This document shows, piece by piece, positions 56,073 through 64,000 of a stretch of 64,000 nt of DNA. The stretch comes from Dugong dugon (Eukaryota; Chordata; Mammalia; Sirenia; Dugongidae), in contig CM057476.1 of the NCBI GenBank assembly GCA_030035585.1, positions 22,862,501 to 22,926,500 on the forward strand. The letters run 5' to 3'. Below the pieces are notes generated by a model. That model had not been told where the DNA came from. It did no database searches and saw only the letters and a program-made list of their open reading frames with translations. The translations under genes and the position numbers were made by a program. Each line of letters begins with the position of its first letter. Positions within the stretch are counted from its first letter, which is position 1.

Positions 56073-59000
56073 ATGATAGCACTAAACTCATACCAATCAA
56101 TAATTACACAAAATGTAAGTGGACTAAATGCACCAATAAAGAGAAAGAGAGGGGCAAAATGGATTAAAAAACACAATCTTTCTGTATGCTACCTACAAGA
56201 GACACGTCTTAAAGACACAAGCAAATTAAAACTCAAAAGGATGGAAAAAAAATATATATCAAGCAAACAACACTCAAAAAAGAGGAGGAGTGGCAATATT
56301 AGCCTCTGACAAAATACTTTAAAATCCACCACAAAGGATAAGGAAGGAACCTATACAATGATGAGTCAACACACCAAGAGGATAAACAATAATAAATATT
56401 TATGCACCCAAGGACACGGCTCCAAAATACATAAAACAAACTCTTAACAGCATTGAAAAGAGAGATACACAGTTCCACAATAACAGCAGGAAACTTCAAC
56501 ATACCACTTTCAGTGAAGGACAGAACATCCAGAAAAAGAAGCTCAATAAACACATGGAAGATCTAAGTGCTACAATCAACCAACTTGATCTCGTGGACAT
56601 ATACCAAATACTCTACCCAAAAGCAGCCAAGTATACTTTCTTTTCCAATGCACATGGAACATTCTCCAGAACAGACCACATATTATGCCATAAAGCAAGG
56701 CTTAACAGAATCCAAAGCATCGGAATATTACAAAGCATCTTTTCTGACCATAAAATAAAGCCATAAAAGTAGAAATAAATAACAGAAAAAGCAAAGAAAA
56801 AAATCAAACACATGGAAATTGAACAATACCTTGCTCAAAAACTACTGGGGTATAAAAGAAACTAAGGACGGAATAAAGAAATTCATAGAATCAAATGAGA
56901 ATGAAAACACATCCTACCAGAACCTTTGGGACAAAGCAAAAGCAGTGCTCAGAGGTCAGTTAATAGCAATAAATGCACACATCTAAAAAGAAGAAAGGGC
57001 CAAAATAAAAACATTACCCTATAACTATAACAAGTAGAAAGAGAGCAGCAAAAGATGCCCTCGGGTGCCAGAAGAAAAGAAATCAGAAGAATTAGAGCAG
57101 GATTAAACGAAATAGAGAATAGAAAAACAATTGAAAGAGTTAACAAAACCAAAAGCTGGTTCTTTGAAAAGATCAACAAAATCAATAAACCACTGGCCAA
57201 ACTGACAAAAGAAAAACAGGAGAGGAAGGAAATAACCCATGTAAGAAATGAGATGAGTGATATCACAACAGACCAACTGAAATTAAAAGAATCATAAAAA
57301 ATAATATGAAAAATTATACTCGAACAAACTTGAAAACCTAGAGGAAATGGATAAATTTCTAGAAACATACTACCTACCTAAACTAACACAGAGACAGAAT
57401 AGCTAAATAAACCTATAACAAAATAAGAGATTGAAGAGATAATTAAAAAACTCCCAACAAAAAAAAGCCCTGCCCCCAGACGACTTCACTGGAGAATTCT
57501 ACCAAACTTTCAGAGAAGAGTTAACACCACTACTACTAAAGGTATTTCAGAGCACAGAAAAGGATGGAATACTCCCAAACTCATTCTACGAAGCCAACAT
57601 AACCCTGATACCAAAACCAGGTAAAGACACCACAAAAAAAGAAAATTACAGACCAATATCCCTCATGAGCATTGACACAAAACTCCTCAACAAAATTCTA
57701 GCCAATAGAATTCAACAACAATTCAAAAAAATAACTTACCATGATCAAGTGAGATTTATACCAGGTATGCAGGGATGGTTCAACATTAGAAAAACAATCA
57801 ATGTAATCTATCACATAAATAAAACAAAAGACCAAGAAACACATGATCTTATCGACTAATGCAGAAAAGGCATTTGACAAAGTCCAACACCCATTCCAGA
57901 TAAAAACTCTCAGCAAAATAGGAATAGAAGGGAAATTCCTCAACGTAATAAAACGGCATTTATACAAAGCCAACAGCCAACATCATCCAAAATGGAAAGA
58001 GTCTGAAAGCATTCCCCTTGAGAATGGGAAGCAGACTAGGATGCCCTTTATCACCACTCTTATACAACATTGTGCTGGAGGGCCTAGCCAGAGCAGTCAG
58101 GCTAGAAAAAGAAATAAAGGGCAGCCAAATTGGTAAGGAAGAAGTAAAAGTATCCCTATTTGCAGATGATATGATCATATACACAGAAAACCCCAAAGAA
58201 TCCACAAGAAAACTACTAGAACTAATAGAAGATTTCGGCAGAGTATCAGGATACAAGATAAACATACAAAAATCTGTTAGATTCCTCCACACCAACAAAC
58301 AGAACTTCAAAGAGGAAATCACCAAATCAATACCATTTATAATAACCCCCAAGAAGATGAAACACTTAGGAATAAATCTAACCAGAGACATAAAAGACCT
58401 ATACAATGAAAACTACAAACACTACCGCAAGAAACCAAAAGAGACCTACATAAGTGGAAAAATATACCTTGTTCATGGACAGGAACACTCAACATTGTGA
58501 AAACGTCAATTCTACCAACAGTGATCTATAAATACAATGCAATCCTGATCCAAATTCCAACGGCATTTTTTAATGAGATAGAGAAACAAACCACCAACTT
58601 CATATGAAAAGGCAAGAAGCCTTGGATAAGTACAGCATTACTCAAGAAGAAGAACAAAGTGGAAGGCCTCACGCTACCTGATTTTAGAAACTATTACACT
58701 GCCACGGTAATCAAAACAGCCTGGTACTGGTACAAAAACAGATGCATGGACCAATGGAACAGAATTGAGAATCCAGAAGTAAATTCATCCACCTATGAGC
58801 AGCTGATATTTGACAAAGGCCCAAAGTCTGTTAAATGGGGAAAAGACAGTCTCTTTAACAAACGGGGCAGGCATAACTGGATATCCATCTGCAAAACACT
58901 GAAACAAGATCCATACCTCACACCATGTATAAAAACTAACTCAAAATGGATCAAAGACCTAAATATAAAATCTAAAATGATAAAGATCATGGACTAAAAA

Positions 59001-59870
59001 ATAGGAACAATGCTAGGAGCCCTAATACATTGCATAAACAGAATACGAACCATAAGTAACAATGTACAAACACCAGAAGAGAAACTAGATAACTAAGAGC
59101 TCCTAAAAATCAAACACTTACGCTCAGCAAAAGACTTCACCAAAATAGTCAAAAGAGAAACTACAGACTGGGAAAAAAATTTTGGCTACAACATATCCAA
59201 TCAGGGTCTAATCTCTAAAATCTACAAGATACTGTAAAACCTCAACAACAAAAAGACAAATAATCCAATTTAAAAATGGGCAAAGGATATGAACAGGCAA
59301 TTTGCCAAAGAAGACATTCAGGTGGCTAACAGAAACATGAGGAAATGCTGATGATCATCGGCCATTAGAGAAATGCAAATCAAAACTAAAATGAGATACC
59401 ATCTCACCCCAACAAGGCTAACATTAATCCAAAAAACACAAAATAATAAATGTTGGAGAGGGTGTGGAAAGACTGGAAACTTACACACTGCTGGTTAGAA
59501 TGTAAAATAGTACAACCACTTTGGAAATCGATTTGGTGCTTCCTTAAAAAGCTAGAAATAGAAGTACCATACGATCCAGCAATCCCACTCCTTGGAATAT
59601 ATCCTAGAGAAATAAGAGCCAACACGAATAGATATATGCACACCCATGTTCACTGCAGCACTGTTCACGATAGCAAAAAGATGGAAACAAACTAGGTGCC
59701 CATCAACAAACGAATGGATAAACAAATTATGGTATACTCACACAATGGAATACTATGCAACAACAACAATGAATCTGTTGAAACATCTTATAACATGGAA
59801 GAATCTGGAAGGCATTATGCTGAGTGAATTTAGTCAGTCACAAAACGACAAATATTATGTTTAATACCAC
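56073..59870 (+). pseudogene. L1 ORF2 remains (endonuclease and reverse transcriptase)
   Basis: ORF2 provides the nicking endonuclease and reverse transcriptase for target-primed insertion. Visible parts: endonuclease start at 56073; DHILCHKARLNRIQ near 56676; RT entry [20 protein letters not shown]-like text near 57605; [17 protein letters not shown] at 58149 onward; and the C-terminal part [20 protein letters not shown] (58659-58997), then CPSTNEWINKLWYTHTMEYY near 59710. Multiple stops and shifts interrupt it. The end coordinate is approximate. Confidence 0.85.
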
Positions 59871-60877
59871 TATTATAAGAACTCAAGAAAAAGTTTAAAC
59901 ACAGAAAAAAACACTCTTTGATGGTTACGAGGGTGGGGAGAGAGGAAGAGGGGCATTCACTAACTAGATGGTAGACAAGAATTATTTTAGGTGAAGGGAA
60001 GGACAACACACACTACAGGAGAATTCAGCACAACTGGACTAAACCAAAAGCTAGGAAGTTTTCCTGAACACAACCCAACACTTCGAGGGACAGAGTAGTA
60101 GGGCGGGGGTCTGGGGACCATGGTTTCAGGGGACATCTAGATCAACTTGCATAACGAAGTTTATTAAGAAAATGTTGGGCATCCTACTTTGGTGAGCAGC
60201 GTCTGGGGTGTTAAAAGCTAGTGAGCAGCCATCTAAGGTGCATCAATTGGTCCCTATCCACCTAGAGCAAAGGAGAATGAAGAACACCAAAGTCACAAGG
60301 AAAGTATTAGCCTAAGAGACAGAAAGGGTCACAAAGACCAGAGACTTCATTAGCCTGAGACCAGAAGAACTAGATGGTGCCCAGCTACCACCAGTGACCA
60401 CCCTGACAGGGAACACAGCAGACAGTCCCTGATGGAACAGGATACAAGTGGGGTGTAGAACTCAAATTCTAGTAAAAAGATCAGACTTAATGGTTTGACT
60501 GCGACTGGAGGGACCGAGGAAGACATAAGCCCCAGATTCTCTGTTAGCCCAAAACTAAAACCATTTCCGAGGTCAACTCTTCAGACAAAGATTAGACTGG
60601 ACTATGGAACATAAAATGATACTCGTGAAGACTGTGCTTCTTAGCTCAAGTAGATACATGAGACTAAATGGGCAGCTCCTTTCCAGAGGCGAGATGAGAA
60701 GGTAGAGAGGGTCAGGGGCTGGATGAATGGACACGGGAAATCTGGAGTGGAAAGGAGGAGTCTGCTGTCACAACACAGGGAGAGCAACTAGGGTCACATA
60801 ACAATGTATGTACAAATTTTTGTATGAGACACTAACTTGAATTGTAAACTTTCACTTAAAGTACAATTTAAAAAAAA

Positions 60878-63055
60878 AGAAAATCAACATAATCTACCAC
60901 ATAAATAAAACAAAAGAATCACATGATCATCTCAATGGACACGGAAAAGGCATTCAATAAAGTCTTAACACTCATTCCTGATAAAAATTCTCAATAAAAC
61001 AGGTATAGAAGGGAAATTCCTCAGCATAATAAAGGGCATCTATACAAAACCAATAGCCAACATCATTCTTAATGGAGAGAGGCTGAAAACATTCTCCCTG
61101 AGAACAGCACCAAGACAAGGATGCTCTTTATCACCACTCCTATTTAACATTGTGCTGGAAGTCATAGCTAGACTAATATGACAAGAAAAAGAAATAAAGG
61201 GAATCCAGTTGGTAAGGAAGAAGTAAAACTATCCCTATTTGCAGATGATATGAACCCTAAAGACTCAACAAGGAAACTACTAGAACTAAAAAAAAGATTC
61301 ACCAGAGTTCAGAGTAGCAGAATAAAAGACAAGCATACAAATATCAGTTGGATTTCTATACACCAATAAAGAGAACCACGAAAAGGAAATCAGGAAAGCA
61401 ATATCAATTATAACAGCCCCTAAAAAAATAAAAATACTTAGGAATAACTCTAACTAGGGACGTAAAAAACCTATACAAAGAAAACTACAAAACACTACTG
61501 CAAGAAACCAAAAGAGACCTACATAAATGGAAAGCATACCATGTTCATGGATAGGTAGACTCAACGTTGTGAAAATGTCAATTTTACCTAAAGCACTCTA
61601 TAATTATAATGCAATCCTGATCTAAATACCAACAGCATTCTTTAATGAGGTAGAAAAACTAATCATTAATTTTATATGAAAAGGGAAGAGGCCCTGGGGA
61701 GACTGGAATTCTTATGCACTCCTGGCGGGAATGTAAAATGGTACAACCACTTTGGAAAATGATATGGTGCTTCCTTAAAAAGCTAGAAACAGAAATACCA
61801 TATGATCCAGCAATCCCACTCCTAGGAATATATCCTAGAGAAATAAGAGCCATCACATGACATGCACATCCATGTTCACTGCAGCAGTACTCAGAATAGC
61901 AAAAAAGATGGAAACAATCTAAGTGTCCAGCAACAAAAGAATGGATAAACAAACTAAATACATACACACAACAAAATACTACACAACAATAAAGAACAAT
62001 CATGAATCTGCAAAACATCTCACAACATGGATAAATCTCGAGGACGTTATGCTGAGTGAAAAAGTTAATCACAAAAGGACAAATACTGTATGAGACCACT
62101 ATTATGAAAATGTTTCTACACAGAAGGAAATAATCTTTGATGTTTATGAGGGAGGGGAGGAGTAGGGAGGGAAGAACACTAACTAGATAGTAGATAAGTG
62201 ATAACTTTGGTGAGGGGTAAGACAGTACACAATACTGGGGAAGTCAGTACAACTTGACCAGGGGAAAGGCATAGAAGCTTCACAGACAAATCCAAACGCC
62301 CTGAGAAACTGAGCTACTGGACTGAGAGCTGGGGACCATGGTCTCGGGGGACATCTTTCTCAACTGGCATAATGTAGTCTACAAATAAAATGTTCTATAT
62401 CTGACTGTGGTGAGCAGCAACTGGAGTCTTAAAAAGCCTGTGAGTGGCCACGAAGATACATCTACTGGCCCCATCCCAGCTGGAGCAAAGGAGAACGAAG
62501 ACCAAAGACACAAGGGAATGATTAGTCCAAAGGACTAATGGACCCCAACTACCACAACCTCCACCAGACTGAGCCCAGAACAACAACACGGTGCTCCGGC
62601 AGGGATCACAATAGAGAGCCCTGGAGAGAGGAGGAGAAAAATGTAGAACAAAATTCAAATTAAAAAAAAAAAAAAGACCAGGCTTTCTGGTCTGACAGAA
62701 ACTGAAGAAACCCCAAGAGCATAGCCTCTGGACACCCTTTTAACTCTCCTGAGGTTCAGCCTTCAGCCAAAGACTAGACAGGTCTACAGGGCCAAAATAA
62801 CACGTGAGGGATGTGCTTCACAGTTCAATCATGTATACAAGACTAATGGGCACACCAGCCCAAAAGCAAACACAAGGAGGCAGGAAGGGACAGGAAAACT
62901 GGAAAAATGGAAACAGAACCTGGGGTGGAGTAGTGGAGAGTGCTGACACATCACAGGTTGGCAACCAGTGTTACAAAACAATTTGTGTATCAACTGTTTA
63001 ATGAGAAACTAATTTGCCCCATAAACTTCCACCTAAGTCACAATAAATAAACAAA
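60878..63055 (+). mobile_element. Outer L1, right part (RT to 3'UTR)
   Basis: Resumes the L1 that stopped at 53280: caacataatctaccacataa is the expected continuation of its RT. It then shows [15 protein letters not shown]-like text (61110-61160), [18 protein letters not shown] (61235 on) with a shortened stretch after FADD, and a jump near 61690 from the middle of ORF2 to ORF2 C-terminal text, meaning an internal loss. The 3'UTR (62140-63040) matches positions 1-640. It ends in an A-rich aataaataaa tail. Confidence 0.92.
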
Positions 63056-63240
63056 CAAACCAATAAATAAATAAAGAGTGATCTGACTTGAAGTTAAGAG
63101 ATATATACAAGGGAAAGATTGTGTAGCAAAGAATATAGATTATATTCCAAGTGCAATACGGAACTACTGACAGGTTTTAAATAGCAGAGGGACATGATCT
63201 GATTTTAAGATCACTCTGCCGGCCGTGTGGTGAATGTACT
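63056..63240. other. Intron or 5' flank with an unassigned old repeat
   Basis: Text such as agagggacatgatctgattt and aagatcactctgccgg belongs to a widespread old mammalian repeat that I cannot name; a related phrase occurs near 26940. Confidence 0.35.
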
Positions 63241-63860
63241 GTTGTTGTTAGGTGCCGTGGGGTTGGTTCCAACTCATAGCGACTCTGTGTACAACAGAAC
63301 AAAACATAGCCCGGTCCTGCGCCATCCTCACAATCATTGATTAAGTTTGAGCCCACTGTTGCAGCCACTGTGTCAATCCGTATCATTGAGGGTCTTCCTC
63401 TTTTTCGATAACCCTCTACTTTATCAAACATGATGTCCTTCTCCAGGGACTGGTCCCTCCTGATAACATGTCCAAATTACATGGGACAAGGTCTTGCCAT
63501 CCTCGCTTCCAAGGAACATTCTGGCTGTACTGCTTCCAAGAAAGATTTGTTCATTCTTCTGGCAGTCCACTGTATATTCAATATTCTTTGCCAACACCAT
63601 AATAAAAAGGCATCAATTCTTCTTTGGTCTTCCTTACACACTGTCCAGCTTTAGCATGCATATGAGGCAACTGAAGATATCATGGCTTGGATCAGGCGCA
63701 CCTTAGTCCTAAAGGTGACATCTCTGCTTTTGAACACTTTAAAGAGGTCTTTTGCAGCAAATCTGCACAATGCAACACATCGTTTGATTTCTTGACTGCT
63801 GTTTCCATGTGGGTTCATTGTTGATCCAAGTAAAATGAAATCCTTGACAATTTAGCTTCC
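63241..63860 (-). repeat. RTE LINE 3' part, minus strand
   Basis: Inverted RTE: gttgttgttaggtgccgtgg (the AACAAC tail inverted), ttccaactcatagcgactct, gatgtccttctccagggact, tcttctggcagtccactgta, cttttgaacactttaaagag and ccaagtaaaatgaaatcctt. It overlaps the same segment as 46061-46482 but extends further toward the 5' side. Confidence 0.9.
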
Positions 63861-64000
63861 AGAGTAGGAAACAGACTAGGAAGAAGTATCTGGCAATCTA
63901 CTTCTGAAGAAAATTGGCCAGTGAAAACCTTATGAATAATAGTGGTGAATGGATTAGAGGAAGGAAAGAATAAAAATAAAGAGAACAAGTTAGGAGACAA
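63861..64000. other. Window edge with a possible SINE scrap
   Basis: The text tctggcaatctacttctgaa and gccagtgaaaaccttatg at 63888-63935 resembles the middle of the long AfroSINE subtype. The rest is unassigned. Confidence 0.4.

Larger units (their letters stand above)
53281..60877 (+). mobile_element. L1 LINE, near full-length (about 7.6 kb)
   Basis: It starts with the classic L1 5' motif ggcggggccaagatggcaga. Parts in order: 5'UTR (53281-54630), ORF1 (ATG 54631, stop at 55616), a spacer of about 450 bases, ORF2 (ATG 56073 to about 59870) and a 3'UTR of about 1 kb ending in an A run at 60870-60878. ORF1 shows a coiled-coil-like part (EIQKINNKISELDNS) and the RNA-binding C-terminal domain (RHIIIKLPKTKDKERILRAAR). 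ORF2 shows the endonuclease N-terminus (LNSYQSIITQNVSGLNAPIK, YLQETRLKD), the RT catalytic FADD ([16 protein letters not shown], near 58158) and the C-terminal domain. Both frames carry several stops and frameshifts, so it is not active. It is flanked by agaaaatcaa at 53271-53280 and 60878-60887. Confidence 0.95.

Noticed and set aside
1-64000. CRISPR array, phage or bacterial defence system
   Set aside because: The repeats are dispersed retroelements with target duplications, not regularly spaced short repeats, and the host gene has spliceosomal introns.

Overview
The window is nuclear DNA from an afrotherian mammal, most likely an elephant or another paenungulate. Many copies of a tRNA-derived SINE of the Afrotheria-specific type (AfroSINE), RTE retrotransposons with the matching 3' tail, and several L1 families support this. 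There is no bacterial-type gene organisation. I made all calls by reading the sequence; no database search was run.

The only host gene I can support is MTMR3 (myotubularin-related protein 3, a 3-phosphoinositide phosphatase), on the minus strand. Seven exons read in order, from high to low coordinate: 49676-49756 (5'UTR plus the start ATG), 28898-28987, 28381-28497, 18632-18714, 16239-16405, 5247-5343 and 2671-2784. Every junction has an AG acceptor and a GT donor, and the reading phase carries across every junction. Together they encode residues 1 to 223 plus two bases of codon 224: the acidic N-terminus, the PH-GRAM domain and the start of the myotubularin phosphatase domain. The rest of the phosphatase domain and the FYVE finger lie below position 1. 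Any earlier 5'UTR exon and the promoter lie beyond 64000.

Everything else is intron, mostly fossil transposons. Positions 1-640 are an L1 3' end. 2.7-10.4 kb is intron with a SINE, a pogo/Tigger-like MITE (7860-8163) and a perfect palindrome (9591-9623). 10.4-14.6 kb is a 5'-truncated L1. 14.6-24.4 kb has MIRs and SINEs around two exons. 24.4-26.25 kb is a TMA7 processed pseudogene cut in two by an L1. 30.2-33.9 kb is a hAT DNA transposon opened by an RTE, an L1 tail and a SINE. 34.0-36.6 kb is a nest of SINE, L1 and RTE pieces. 37.5-39.1 kb is a GC-richer stretch. 39.2-44.3 kb is an ERV-L fossil with one LTR. 44.3-51.2 kb holds RTE, L1 and SINE pieces, the start exon and an LTR-like unit. 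51.4-63.05 kb is an L1-inside-L1 nest whose inner element is close to full length (about 7.6 kb). 63.2-63.9 kb is an RTE tail.

I found no new enzyme system, CRISPR array or RNA gene. The most informative results are the recovered MTMR3 start exon and the clear record of nested insertions, several with readable target-site duplications.
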